From positions 62,001 to 126,000 of the forward strand of contig JAGBQJ010000010.1 in assembly GCA_017632935.1 (NCBI GenBank): DNA of 64,000 bases, in the 5' to 3' direction. The DNA comes from Bacteroidales bacterium. GTDB lineage: Bacteria; Bacteroidota; Bacteroidia; Bacteroidales; F082. A program made the translations under genes and the position numbers. Below are positions 25,742 through 35,363 of this stretch, in pieces. The notes below the pieces were generated by a model. It ran no database searches. It had not been told where the DNA came from and worked only from the letters and a program-made list of their open reading frames with translations. Position 1 is the stretch's first letter, and every line of letters starts with the position of its first letter.

Positions 25742-28468
25742 TTACTTGGCTCTCTCTTCTTCGATAGCGGCCTGAGCAGCAGCCAGACGTGCCACGGGCA
25801 CGCGGAACGGCGAGCAGCTCACGTAGTTCAAGCCGGTCTTGTAGAAGAAGCGGACCGAAGCGGGGTCACCACCGTGTTCACCGCAGACGCCACACTTCAG
25901 GTTGGCGCGCTGGCTACGACCACGCTCCACACCGAGTTTCACCAGTTGGCCAACGCCTTCTTGGTCGAGGGTGTTGAACGGGTCGGCGGGGATGATCTTC
26001 TCTTCGATGTAGTCCTTCACGATGGCGTTGACGTCGTCGCGGCTGAAGCCGAAGGTCATCTGGGTGAGGTCGTTGGTGCCGAAGCTGAAGAACTGGGCCA
26101 CTTTGGCGATCTGGTCGGCCACGAGGGTGGCTCTTGGGATCTCGATCATTGTGCCGTACATGTAATTGATCTTCACACCGAACTTCTTCTCGATCTCAGC
26201 CTGCACGCGGTCGGCGATAGCCTTCTGGTGCTCAAGCTCCTTGACGTTGATGGTCAGCGGGACCATGATCTCCAGATGCGGGTCGAAGCCTTCCTTCATC
26301 AGTTCAGCGGTGGCCTGGAACAGGGCGCGGAACTGAGTCTCGGTGATCTCGGGATAGACGATGCCGAGGCGGACGCCACGCAGACCCATCATCGGGTTCA
26401 CTTCGTGAAGGGCCTCGATGCGTCTGACCAGTTCCTTCGTGCTCATGCCACGCTCTTTGGCCAAAGCCTTGATCTTCTCTTTTTCATCGACTTTCGGGAC
26501 GAACTCGTGCAAAGGCGGGTCCATCAGACGGAAGGTCAACGGTTTGCCGTCCAACACCTTCAGCGTGCCCTTGGCGGCTTTCCTGATATAAGGTTCCAAC
26601 TCCTTAAGAGCGGCCCTTCTGTCTTTGGTGTTGTCGGTCAGGATCATGTTGCGCAGCTTAGCCAGCGGCTTCTCGCTGTTCTTGCCGTAGAACATGTGCT
26701 CGATACGGAACAGGCCGATACCTTCGGCGCCGAAGTTGACGGCGTTCTGGGCATCTTCCGGGTTGTCGGCGTTGGTGCGGACACCCATCTTGCGGTACTT
26801 GTCGACGAGCTTCATGAACTTCTTGAAGAGCGGGTTCTCGGTGGCGTTGATCATACCCACGGGCTCGGCATAGACCCAACCCTTGGCGCCGTTCAGGCTG
26901 ATGACGTCGCCTTCCTTGAACTGCTTGTCGCCGATGCGGACGATCTTCTTGTCGAAGTCGATCTTCACGGCGTCGCAGCCCACGATGCAGCACTTGCCCC
27001 AGCCACGGGCCACGAGGGCGGCGTGTGAGGTCATACCGCCACGGGCGGTCAGGATACCGTCGGCGGCACGCATGCCTTCGACGTCCTCGGGGTTCGTCTC
27101 CTCGCGGACCAGCACGTTGGCGATCTTAGCGGCACGATACTCCTTGGCTTTCTCGCTGGTGAGGGCGATGCGACCGACAGCGCCACCAGGACCTGCGGGC
27201 AGACCCTTGGCGATGACGGTGTGCTTCTTCTCGTCAGTGGTGTCGAGGATGGGGTGGAGCAGCTCGTCGAGTTGCTCAGGGCTGAGGCGCATGACGACTT
27301 CCTTCTCGTCGATGCGGCCTTCTTTCAGCATGTCGAGAGCCATGGTCAGGGCAGCCACTCCAGTACGCTTACCGACACGGCACTGCAGCATGTAGAGCTT
27401 GCCGTCCTGGATGGTGAACTCGATGTCGAGCATGTCGTGGTAGTTGTCCTCGAGGATACGGCGCACTTCGCAGAGCTCTTTATAGGTCTCGGGCATCAGC
27501 TCCTGCATCGACTTCATGTGCTTGTTCTGCTCATTCTTGGTCTCGTTGTTCAGCGGGTTGGGGGTACGAATACCGGCCACCACGTCTTCACCTTGGGCGT
27601 TGATGAGCCATTCGCCATAGAACTGGTTGTCGCCGGTGGCGGGGTTACGGGTGAAGGCCACGCCAGTGGCGGAGGTGTCACCCATGTTACCGAACACCAT
27701 GGTCTGCACGTTGACGGCAGTGCCCCAGTCGTCCGGGATACCTTCGATGCGGCGGTAGGAGACGGCCTTCTTACCGTTCCAGCTCTTGAACACGGCCTTG
27801 ATGCCGCCTTCGAGTTGGGCCTCGGCGTCGTCGGGGAACTCGGTGCGCAGCACCTTCTTGATGCGGGCCTTGAACGACTCGGCGAGCTTCTTGAGGTCGT
27901 CGGCAGTCAGTTCGGTGTCGCTCTTGTAGCCTTTCTTCTCTTTGTAGGCGTCCAGCATGTCATCCAGCTGCTTGCGGATGCCTTGTCCGTCGGCAGGCTC
28001 GATGCCCTCGGCCTTCTCCATGACGACGTCGGCGTACATCATGATGAGGCGGCGGTAGGAGTCATACACGAAACGTTCGTTGCCACCGGTCTTCTTGATC
28101 AAGCCAGGGATGGTCTTGGAGCAAAGACCGATATTCAAAACGGTGTCCATCATGCCGGGCATCGATTTGCGCGCGCCCGAGCGGCAGCTGACGAGCAGCG
28201 GGTTGGTGGGGTCGCCATATTTCATGCCCATGATCTTCTCCATCTTCTTGATGCCAGCGTGGACCTCGTCCATCAGGCCTTTAGGAAGTTGGCAATTGTT
28301 TTGGTAATAGGCTGTGCAGCATTCCGTTGTGATGGTCAAGCCGGCCGGTACGGGCAGCTTGAGCAGGCACATCTCGGCCAGGTTGGCGCCTTTGCCACCC
28401 AGCTCGTTCTTCATCGAAGCATTTCCTTCAGCGGTCTTGCCACCAAAGGTGTAAACGTACTTTGTCAT
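25742..28468 (-). CDS. ppdK: Pyruvate, phosphate dikinase
   Basis: 908 residues, near the normal family length. It interconverts ATP + pyruvate + Pi with AMP + phosphoenolpyruvate + PPi (EC 2.7.9.1), allowing reversible glycolysis in anaerobes. The nucleotide-binding domain starts with GGKTAEGNASMKNELGGKGANLAEM. The swivelling phosphohistidine domain holds H482 in GGMTSHAALVARGWGK. The C-terminal PEP/pyruvate barrel shows GLFRIEHMF, the LRGVRLGI active-site strand, GTMIEIPRA, SFGTNDLTQM and the CGEHGGDP cysteine loop. It has its own promoter (28526-28555) and terminator (25670-25704), so it is a single-gene unit among secreted peptidase genes. Confidence 0.98.
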   Translation of the reverse strand: MTKYVYTFGGKTAEGNASMKNELGGKGANLAEMCLLKLPVPAGLTITTECCTAYYQNNCQLPKGLMDEVHAGIKKMEKIMGMKYGDPTNPLLVSCRSGARKSMPGMMDTVLNIGLCSKTIPGLIKKTGGNERFVYDSYRRLIMMYADVVMEKAEGIEPADGQGIRKQLDDMLDAYKEKKGYKSDTELTADDLKKLAESFKARIKKVLRTEFPDDAEAQLEGGIKAVFKSWNGKKAVSYRRIEGIPDDWGTAVNVQTMVFGNMGDTSATGVAFTRNPATGDNQFYGEWLINAQGEDVVAGIRTPNPLNNETKNEQNKHMKSMQELMPETYKELCEVRRILEDNYHDMLDIEFTIQDGKLYMLQCRVGKRTGVAALTMALDMLKEGRIDEKEVVMRLSPEQLDELLHPILDTTDEKKHTVIAKGLPAGPGGAVGRIALTSEKAKEYRAAKIANVLVREETNPEDVEGMRAADGILTARGGMTSHAALVARGWGKCCIVGCDAVKIDFDKKIVRIGDKQFKEGDVISLNGAKGWVYAEPVGMINATENPLFKKFMKLVDKYRKMGVRTNADNPEDAQNAVNFGAEGIGLFRIEHMFYGKNSEKPLAKLRNMILTDNTKDRRAALKELEPYIRKAAKGTLKVLDGKPLTFRLMDPPLHEFVPKVDEKEKIKALAKERGMSTKELVRRIEALHEVNPMMGLRGVRLGIVYPEITETQFRALFQATAELMKEGFDPHLEIMVPLTINVKELEHQKAIADRVQAEIEKKFGVKINYMYGTMIEIPRATLVADQIAKVAQFFSFGTNDLTQMTFGFSRDDVNAIVKDYIEEKIIPADPFNTLDQEGVGQLVKLGVERGRSQRANLKCGVCGEHGGDPASVRFFYKTGLNYVSCSPFRVPVARLAAAQAAIEEERAK

Positions 28469-28525
28469 TTTTAATTGATTATTAGTAATTTAACTGATAT
28501 TCTTTGTTTCGGACAAATGAAGTCG

Positions 28526-28555
28526 CAAAGGTAATGAATTATGGGAAACCACAAA
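28526..28555 (-). promoter_or_regulatory. Bacteroidota promoter of ppdK
   Basis: Minus strand: TTTG at 28552-28555, an 18-bp spacer, then TACCTTTG (28526-28533), a good match to TTTG-N19-ish-TAnnTTTG. It is 57 bp upstream of the ppdK ATG, leaving an AT-rich leader with no obvious structure. Confidence 0.65.
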
Positions 28556-28598
28556 AGACAATTTTCAGTTTTTTCGAAATAATTTGCAACGACATGAA

Positions 28599-28632
28599 AA
28601 AAAGCCCCGCAACATACGTCACGAGGCTTTTC
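28599..28632 (-). terminator. Rho-independent terminator after the C25 peptidase pair
   Basis: On the minus strand AAAAGCCTCG and CGGGGCTTTT pair (one G-U) around a 12-base loop, followed by a T-run. It lies just downstream of the stop at 28657 and closes the two-gene peptidase operon. Confidence 0.8.
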
Positions 28633-28656
28633 GACATATTGAAAAAAATGGTGTAT

Positions 28657-30954
28657 TTATTCTTTTACAAATTTTAAAGTGCTGATGGCATTTTCTGACT
28701 TCACCTTGACGAAGTAAACACCATTGCTCAGACTTTCTAAGTTGAGTTGGGTCATGCCCTTGGCTTGCTGGCTGAACACCTGCTGGCCGAGGCTGTTGAC
28801 GATGACGACCTCGCAGTCTTCCTCGGGAAGGCTGAGGCTGAACTGGCCTTTGTTCGGGTTGGGATAAATGGCAATGCCTTGAAGCTCAAGTTCATGTGTA
28901 CTCGTGAGGTCGATGGTCAGTGTTTGTGGCCAGGCATCACAGCCGGTCACGATGAGGGTCTTGCCGTCGATGAACTCGATAGGCTCGTCAAACTCGATGA
29001 CGGCCAAACCAGCCTCGTCGGTGTAGGCCATGCCAAGGAGGTCTTCGCCATCGAATAAAGTGCATCTGAAGTGTTTCAGTCCGTTGTTGTTGCCATCGGT
29101 AACAGTGACAGGCAACGAAGCAAGTTTGACCGGGATATCAACGGAATAGGAAACCACGGGCGTGAACGGCTCGTCGTGCCAAGGGCTGCAAGCCACATCG
29201 CCCATCATGTTGAGGTCGTAGAAGTTCCAGCGCAGGGCACCTTCTTCATACTGGCCAGGGGCATTGACCCATGGCGCGGTCTGGATTTTGGCTTCCATCA
29301 GAGCCATGCCGCCGTAAGGGATGCGCTCGTTGTAATAGGCATCTTCCGTCTCACGGTGCAGGTGGATGGCGGGGCCCTCGGTCTGGCCTTCGTTGAACCA
29401 TCCGTAACGAGAGTTGCCGAAGGTGGCCACGGCGAAATTGGCAATCTTGGTCATGTTCTCAAGGATGCAGTTTTCGGGGAAGTTGCCGCAGGTGCAGCCT
29501 GAGGTATGGAAGAAGGTATAGTTGTGTTCAATGCCATTGGCGCCATTGAAGTTGCTGTCGGTAATGTCCCAATTGGACCATCCAGCCACATATTCCGTGT
29601 TGGCGTGACCGTCGTGGTGGACATATTGTGTGCCTTGGTTGATGGCATTGCGCAGGCGCCTACCGCTCCAGTTGCCTTCCTCTTCATAGAGACGAGTGAA
29701 TTCGTAGTCTTCAGGAATGCCGGTAGTGGTGTAGCCGTTGTCATCGTGGGTGCCGATGAGCAGTTCAAGATATTGGCTGCCATTGGTCATGGGGTTGTCG
29801 TAGAGATGCTCACCGCCCATGATGACCTTGTGGAACTCGCCCAAAACGGGATTCGTCTGATAGGTCATGGACTTGTGGAGCATGTTGTTCAGTTCTTCCT
29901 GGTTGCTGAAGCACATACGGCCGATGCCGATTTCAGGGAGCAGGTCATCTTCGCCGATTTCGCCCCATAGACCATCATTGTCGTCATCCCAAGTGCCATC
30001 CAAGGCGGCATAGTAAAGGTCGGCGGGGAGACCATAGTCTTCTTGGTTGCCGCCACCACTGGTCACGTAGCAATATAAGCCGCGATAAGGGATGTCGGGC
30101 ACGTCGCCGGCGAGGTTGACCATCATGATGCCGTTTTCCTCGTATTCTTGGAGGATGTAGTTGCGCAGCTTCTCAGGGTCGTCTTGGCCTTCCATCGCGC
30201 TTAAAACGGTCTCAAGGTCGACGACACGGGTGCGGAGGCCACGGGCTTGGTAGAAATTGACATAGGCATCGAAAGCGCTGAGGTAGGGTTGTGTGGTAAC
30301 CACCAACAACTCGTAGCCGCCCAAGGTGCGACCTCTGCTGTTGTATGTCTGCAGCATCTCAGGGTTTTGGGAGAGTTTTTTGGCGCGCGTGGCGTTGTCG
30401 CCGTTGAGCCAAAGCTTACGGCTTTGGTCAGCCTTAGCGGCTGTAGTTGTGATTCTTACGGTAGCCTTGGTGGCGTATCTCACTTCGCCAGTGCCAGGCA
30501 CATATTGCACAGGCGTGAAAGCCGAGAAAGCAAATCCGATACCGTTCATGTATTGAGTGCTGAGGTTGCCGTAGGCCTGGGCAGGATAGACGCTCTTTGA
30601 GGCATATAAAGTCTCGTCTTTCTCAAATTGTTTGCGCACAGGGTTAGAATATGTGAGTGCCGTCTGGTAAGGAAAGAGGTTGTAATTGCCATCAAGGGTT
30701 TGGAAATCAGAAAGTTCCACATCGATACTGGCGGCTTCTGTGCCTTGTGGCAGCATCAGGCTGACGCTTTGCCAAGGCAGCGAGGGCTGACCCGCAAGGG
30801 CGCTTTGCATACAGTTGGTGAACTGGATCTGCTCGTAGCCCTGAATTTGACTGACGCTCGGCTGACCGAAGTAATAGGTCTTCTCGATGGTCTGCGCCGA
30901 GGCAAACAGGCTGACCATCAGGGAGAGGATGATAGATAAGGTTAGTTTTTTCAT
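28657..30954 (-). CDS. T9SS-secreted gingipain-like C25 cysteine peptidase (shorter copy)
   Basis: 765 residues with a signal peptide (cut after SLFASA, about residue 20). About 22-205 is a propeptide-like beta-rich region; about 210-590 is the C25 peptidase domain. By comparison with the gingipain TGHG and Cys motifs, the catalytic pair is H450 in HHDGHANTEY and C487 in TSGCTCGNF. A small Ig-like segment precedes a C-terminal T9SS type A sorting domain (about 690-765; IAIYPNPNKGQFSLSL, VYFVKVKSEN). Clear paralogue of the next gene upstream (30987), which lies 32 bp away in the same operon. Expected at the cell surface or released; specificity is not readable. Confidence 0.92.
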   Translation of the reverse strand: MKKLTLSIILSLMVSLFASAQTIEKTYYFGQPSVSQIQGYEQIQFTNCMQSALAGQPSLPWQSVSLMLPQGTEAASIDVELSDFQTLDGNYNLFPYQTALTYSNPVRKQFEKDETLYASKSVYPAQAYGNLSTQYMNGIGFAFSAFTPVQYVPGTGEVRYATKATVRITTTAAKADQSRKLWLNGDNATRAKKLSQNPEMLQTYNSRGRTLGGYELLVVTTQPYLSAFDAYVNFYQARGLRTRVVDLETVLSAMEGQDDPEKLRNYILQEYEENGIMMVNLAGDVPDIPYRGLYCYVTSGGGNQEDYGLPADLYYAALDGTWDDDNDGLWGEIGEDDLLPEIGIGRMCFSNQEELNNMLHKSMTYQTNPVLGEFHKVIMGGEHLYDNPMTNGSQYLELLIGTHDDNGYTTTGIPEDYEFTRLYEEEGNWSGRRLRNAINQGTQYVHHDGHANTEYVAGWSNWDITDSNFNGANGIEHNYTFFHTSGCTCGNFPENCILENMTKIANFAVATFGNSRYGWFNEGQTEGPAIHLHRETEDAYYNERIPYGGMALMEAKIQTAPWVNAPGQYEEGALRWNFYDLNMMGDVACSPWHDEPFTPVVSYSVDIPVKLASLPVTVTDGNNNGLKHFRCTLFDGEDLLGMAYTDEAGLAVIEFDEPIEFIDGKTLIVTGCDAWPQTLTIDLTSTHELELQGIAIYPNPNKGQFSLSLPEEDCEVVIVNSLGQQVFSQQAKGMTQLNLESLSNGVYFVKVKSENAISTLKFVKE

Positions 30955-30986
30955 TGTAGTTGACTTAAAGATAGTTCATTAAAGCA

Positions 30987-33900
30987 TTACTCTACCACAA
31001 CTTTCTTCACCTCATTGCCATTGGCGTTGCTGATGCGGACGAAATAGACACCCGCCTCGCTGAGATGGAGTTGTTGCATTCCGCTCAATTTGTTGAGGCT
31101 CATTACGTTTTGTCCCAACATATTGTATATGCTGACCGAGCTCTCTTCAGCCAATTCGATGGTAAAGGTGCCTTTGGTCGGGTTGGGATAGATGGCGTTG
31201 GTCTTTGGCGCGACCACTTCTTCTATTTTGGTAATCGTGCAGGTGCGTGGGAAAGTGATGTCGTCAATCCAGGCACAGTCACTTCCGGACTGCCCGCTCG
31301 AATTCTTGTTGTATAACCATTTAAACACGTGGCTGCCCGCTTCGAAGGCATAGCTTGCATGGGTCCAGTCGGTCTCGCCCGACCACCAGTCTTCCAGGTT
31401 GTCATCTATGAAGAAGGCAAGCAAGTCTTTTCGGAGTTCGGTCGAGGTCTTTAACCAGAAACTGATTTCTCCATCGTAGAGGATATCGGTGTAAACCAAC
31501 AAATAGGAATTCTCATTGTTGTCAATCTCGCCAGAACGGGCGCTGTGGGTGCCGCTGTGGGCCTCATCTTCGGTAATGAACCAATGCTGATCGCCGGCAT
31601 GCTCCCATTCCACGAAGCTGAAGTCGCCACTCTCAAAGGTCTCGATAGCCATGCCGACGCCGAAGGAATAGCTGTGGTTGGTGGCGTATGCACCAGTGTG
31701 CAGACAGAGGTCGAGATTGTATGTAGTGCCGCTAACAATATCGCTATCCGTGTGGATGTTGATGTTGATGTTGAAGACGCCGTTTGCGTTGATATTACCG
31801 AGTTGGTGGGTGGTCTCGTCTATGTGGAGACCTTCGCCGATGTTGCCGAGGGTCAGGTATGCGTCTGGAGCCAAGGCGTGACCAGCATTCTTACCTGTGA
31901 TGTGTATTATGCCGTACTCACCTGGGTCAACATAACCGTTGCCGTCGCCTTGGGTCTCTTCCAATTCAATATTATCGAATTGCAAGTTGGGTGCCAGCGC
32001 GAGGAAGGATTTTTGGGTGGTATGTGTGGCGTCGCCGACATAAGTGGTGAAGTTCAAGGTGAAAATGGTTTGGTCAGGGACGTTGTCGTCGATGTCAATC
32101 ATGCCCAAATGGTGGTTTTGCATGGTGCTGTTGGGCGCAAGTTCGTCAATGGTGAAGTTGTTGTCGTAGGTGTGGATGTATTCGCAGTCAGAAGTCACCT
32201 CAGCATGGATGTTGTATGCAGTCTCGTTGCCTTTGTTGTAGATGTCGCCGTCCACCCATAGCGACTGCGCGCCGGTTTGGGCTTCACCTTCAAAGCTGAC
32301 GATGTCGCCGTAAACGAAGGGCTCGTTGCCGTCAAATCCAGTCACTTCAAGGATTTGCGGCCAGGCACTTTGTCCGGTGACAACGAGTCTCATTTCGCCA
32401 ATCACATCCAATGGCGTTTCGAAATCCAGTTCTGCATTGCCGTTTTCGTCTGTGATGTTACGGGCAAGCAAGGTCTCACCATCGAAGAGGCTGACGCAGA
32501 AGTCGCGTAATGGCGTTCCATATTGGTTTACGTTGACGGTGGTGGCTGAAGTTCCGGTTTTCAGACCTTGCTCATAGACTACATTGGGGGTGAATGGCTC
32601 CTCAAACCAAGGTGTCAAAGCGCCATCGCCCATCACATTGAGGCAGTAGATGTTCCAACGCATACAGCCGCTCTCTTCGTTCCAAGCCGTGACCCAAGGT
32701 GCCGTGGCAATCTTGGCTTCGCGCAGGGCCATGCCGACTGAGGCGATGCGGTCGTTGCAGTAGGCATCGACAAACTCACGATGGATGTGGGCTGCCATGC
32801 CGTCGCCCCACGGCACATACCAACCGTAACGTGAGTTGCCCGTGGTGACCACGAATCCGGTTTGAATGGTAACCATCTTCTCAAGGATGCAGCTGGCAGG
32901 GAAGTTGCCGCAAATACAGCCATGCGAGTGGAATAGCATGTAGTTGTGGTTGACGCCATCGTTGCCTGAGAAGTAATTGTTGGTTAAGGAGGAGCCTTCC
33001 CAACCGGCAACGTAGTTACTGTTGGCGTGTCCAACATGGTGTACATATTGTCCTCCACTGCAAATGACTTTCTTGAAGTCGACGGCACTCCAGTTGACGC
33101 GAGGTGAAGCATAGTAACGCTTGAAATTGTAATCTTCAGGATAGCCTGTGGTAGTGTAGTCGTAATCGGTGACGGTACCGATGAGGCGTTCCATGTCGAC
33201 ATCGCCGTAATAGCCGTCACCAAGGTGCTCGGCGCCAAGAATGGGTGAGGTGAACTCGCCCATGACAGGTGTCTGCAGGTAGCTGAAGGTCTTGTGCATG
33301 ATAGTCTCAAACTGGACTTCGTTGTTAAAGGGCAGACGGCCGATGCCCAGCTCGGGCAGCAGGTCGTCTTCGCCCACTTCGCCCCAGCGGTTGTCGTTGT
33401 CGTCGTTGAGGGTGCCGTCGAGGCAGGCATAGTACATGTCGGCGGGCAGGTCGTCCTCGTAGCCTTCCTGCGCCCAGCAATAGAGGCTGCGGTAAGGCAC
33501 GATGCTGACATCGCCGCCGAGGCTCACCATTTGTATGCCATTCTCTTCGTATTCTTGAATGATGTAGTTGCGGATCTGTTCTTGCTCGTCGCGACCCTCC
33601 ATGGTGGCGTAAATCTCTTCCAAGGAGACGATGCGGGTACGGATGCCCTTGTCGTTGTAGAGGTTGAGGTATTCACCGAAACGGGGGATCCATTCCTCTG
33701 AGGTGATGACCAACATGTCGTAGCCACCGATGACGCGGCCGCGTTTGCTGTAGGTGCTAAGCATGTTTTCATTCTGTGCCAAGCGCTTGATGGAAACCTC
33801 GTTTTCGGGCGTGAGCCAGAGCTTGCGGCTGTGGTCGTCGCGGTTAGAAACAGTCTCGATGCTGACCTTCACAGTCCTGGCATAGCTGACCTTGCCTGTG

Positions 33901-34358
33901 GCAGGCACGTATTGCATTGGCGTGAAGCCGCTGAAGGCAAAAGCCACGCCGTTCAGGTATTGCGTGCTGACATTGCTGAAACCTTGCGTTGGATAGGCGT
34001 TTCCGGAACGATACAGGGCCTCGTTTTTCGCGAAAGGAATCTCCTCCACGTTGGAAACAGGGCGAGGCTGTTGGTAAGGATAGAGATTGAACGAGCCTTC
34101 AAGCTCCACAAAATCAAGGAACTCCACGTTGACTAGAGCGGCCTCTTGACCTTGTGGTAGTATTAGGCTGACGCTCTGCCAAGGCAGCGTGGGCTCGCCT
34201 ACAGTTCCAACAGGCAGGCAGCCTTGGAAGGAGATTTGCTGGTAGCCATCATGCTCGCTGACGACGGGCTGGCTGAAATGATAGGTTTGTTCAATAGTTT
34301 GGGCCTGCGCAAATAGGGCGGAGACCAATAGCACTAAGATTAGATTTAGTTTCTTCAT
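30987..34358 (-). CDS. T9SS-secreted gingipain-like C25 cysteine peptidase (longer copy)
   Basis: 1123 residues. The first 600 residues align with the downstream paralogue throughout: signal peptide, the LPWQSVSLILPQG propeptide segment, the RGRVIGGYDMLVIT start of the peptidase, and the catalytic pair H444 (HHVGHANSNY) and C481 (SHGCICGNF). In addition it has about 350 extra residues: a CARDB/Ig-like part (about 690-880) and a jelly-roll, lectin-like domain (about 900-1040; WFITEDEAHSGTHSARSG, ISFWLKTS, YAFEAGSHVFKWLY, CAWIDDITFP) before the T9SS sorting domain (AIYPNPTKGTFTIEL, GVYFVRISN). The extra domains probably bind a surface or substrate. First gene of the two-gene operon. Confidence 0.92.
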   Translation of the reverse strand: MKKLNLILVLLVSALFAQAQTIEQTYHFSQPVVSEHDGYQQISFQGCLPVGTVGEPTLPWQSVSLILPQGQEAALVNVEFLDFVELEGSFNLYPYQQPRPVSNVEEIPFAKNEALYRSGNAYPTQGFSNVSTQYLNGVAFAFSGFTPMQYVPATGKVSYARTVKVSIETVSNRDDHSRKLWLTPENEVSIKRLAQNENMLSTYSKRGRVIGGYDMLVITSEEWIPRFGEYLNLYNDKGIRTRIVSLEEIYATMEGRDEQEQIRNYIIQEYEENGIQMVSLGGDVSIVPYRSLYCWAQEGYEDDLPADMYYACLDGTLNDDNDNRWGEVGEDDLLPELGIGRLPFNNEVQFETIMHKTFSYLQTPVMGEFTSPILGAEHLGDGYYGDVDMERLIGTVTDYDYTTTGYPEDYNFKRYYASPRVNWSAVDFKKVICSGGQYVHHVGHANSNYVAGWEGSSLTNNYFSGNDGVNHNYMLFHSHGCICGNFPASCILEKMVTIQTGFVVTTGNSRYGWYVPWGDGMAAHIHREFVDAYCNDRIASVGMALREAKIATAPWVTAWNEESGCMRWNIYCLNVMGDGALTPWFEEPFTPNVVYEQGLKTGTSATTVNVNQYGTPLRDFCVSLFDGETLLARNITDENGNAELDFETPLDVIGEMRLVVTGQSAWPQILEVTGFDGNEPFVYGDIVSFEGEAQTGAQSLWVDGDIYNKGNETAYNIHAEVTSDCEYIHTYDNNFTIDELAPNSTMQNHHLGMIDIDDNVPDQTIFTLNFTTYVGDATHTTQKSFLALAPNLQFDNIELEETQGDGNGYVDPGEYGIIHITGKNAGHALAPDAYLTLGNIGEGLHIDETTHQLGNINANGVFNININIHTDSDIVSGTTYNLDLCLHTGAYATNHSYSFGVGMAIETFESGDFSFVEWEHAGDQHWFITEDEAHSGTHSARSGEIDNNENSYLLVYTDILYDGEISFWLKTSTELRKDLLAFFIDDNLEDWWSGETDWTHASYAFEAGSHVFKWLYNKNSSGQSGSDCAWIDDITFPRTCTITKIEEVVAPKTNAIYPNPTKGTFTIELAEESSVSIYNMLGQNVMSLNKLSGMQQLHLSEAGVYFVRISNANGNEVKKVVVE

Positions 34359-34402
34359 ATTAAATGGAATGTTTAACTTCGTTATAAGTTTTGAATTGGG
34401 CG

Positions 34403-34410
34403 CAAAAATA
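34403..34410 (-). promoter_or_regulatory. Bacteroidota -7 element for the C25 peptidase operon
   Basis: TATTTTTG on the minus strand, 44 bp upstream of the ATG at 34358, within a 111-bp divergent gap. No good -33 TTTG is seen. Confidence 0.4.
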
Positions 34411-34442
34411 AAAAAATCTGCTGTGATTTTTTGGTTTTTTTA

Positions 34443-34450
34443 TAATTTTG
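34443..34450 (+). promoter_or_regulatory. Bacteroidota -7 element for ddh
   Basis: TAATTTTG followed by C matches TAnnTTTG, 19 bp before the ddh ATG at 34470, back-to-back with the element at 34403. The -33 region is T-rich without a clear TTTG at the expected distance. Confidence 0.45.
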
Positions 34451-34469
34451 CCCTTTAAATTTCAAAAAA

Positions 34470-35363
34470 ATGAAGAAAATCAGAGCCGCCGTAGTAGGTT
34501 ACGGCAATGTGGGCCGCTTCGCGCTCGAAGCCTTGGAAGCCGCCCCTGACTTCGAAGTGGCTGGCATCGTCCGCCGCAACGCTAACAAAACTATTGAACT
34601 CTCTTCTTATGAGGTGGTGACAGACATCAAGCAGCTGAAAGACGTGGATGTGGCCATTCTGGCTTGCCCCACGCGTAGCTGTCCTGAGTACGCCAAACAA
34701 ATCCTGCCCTTGGGCATCAATACAGTGGATTCTTTCGACATCCACACTTCCATCGTCGACTACCGCCGCGAGCTGATGCCTATTAATAAGGAAACAAACA
34801 CCGTCAGCGTCATCGCTGCGGGCTGGGACCCGGGCTCGGACTCCATCGTCCGCACCTTGATGCAGAGCCTCGCACCTAAAGGCTTGTCGTACACTAACTT
34901 CGGCCCAGGTATGTCGATGGGTCACAGCGTCTGCGTGCGCTCCAAGATAGGCGTGAAAAACGCCCTTTCAGTGACCATTCCGTTAGGCGAAGGCATCCAC
35001 CGCCGCATGGTGTATGTGGAGCTTGAAGACGGTGCCACGCTCGAACAAGTGACCGCCGACATCAAGGCCGATCCGTATTTCGCCAGTGACGAGACCCATG
35101 TGTTTGCCGTCGACAGCGTGGATGCGGTCCGCGACATGGGCCATGGTGTCAATTTGGTGCGTAAGGGCGTCTCAGGCAAGACCCAAAACCAACGCATGGA
35201 GTTCAACATGAGCATCAACAACCCCGCCTTGACGGGTCAGGTGCTGGTCAACGTGGCCCGCGCCACGATGCGCCTGCAACCAGGCTGCTACACGATGGTG
35301 GAGATTCCTGTCATTGACATGCTGCCTGGCGAGCGTGAAGACTTGATTGGACATCTGGTGTGA
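34470..35363 (+). CDS. ddh: meso-Diaminopimelate dehydrogenase
   Basis: 297 residues. This NADPH-dependent enzyme (EC 1.4.1.16) makes meso-diaminopimelate from tetrahydrodipicolinate in one step, feeding lysine and peptidoglycan synthesis. The N-terminal Rossmann fold starts AAVVGYGNVGRF. Diagnostic substrate-domain stretches include CPTRSCPEYAKQ, DSFDIH, AAGWDPGSDSIVR, NFGPGMSMGHS and the C-terminal NPALTGQVLVNVARA. The family length is matched. Its TGA stop overlaps the ATG of the GH3 gene by one base (TGATG), so the two are translationally coupled despite having unrelated roles. Confidence 0.97.
   Translation: MKKIRAAVVGYGNVGRFALEALEAAPDFEVAGIVRRNANKTIELSSYEVVTDIKQLKDVDVAILACPTRSCPEYAKQILPLGINTVDSFDIHTSIVDYRRELMPINKETNTVSVIAAGWDPGSDSIVRTLMQSLAPKGLSYTNFGPGMSMGHSVCVRSKIGVKNALSVTIPLGEGIHRRMVYVELEDGATLEQVTADIKADPYFASDETHVFAVDSVDAVRDMGHGVNLVRKGVSGKTQNQRMEFNMSINNPALTGQVLVNVARATMRLQPGCYTMVEIPVIDMLPGEREDLIGHLV

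Noticed and set aside
25874-28474. Two long plus-strand open frames (384 and 417 codons) opposite ppdK
   Set aside because: ppdK motifs are complete on the minus strand; the plus-strand frames are antisense composition artefacts.
28469-28656. 188-bp gap between ppdK and the C25 peptidase gene, checked for a small RNA or tRNA
   Set aside because: It is fully explained by the ppdK promoter and leader and the peptidase terminator; no cloverleaf or open frame was found.
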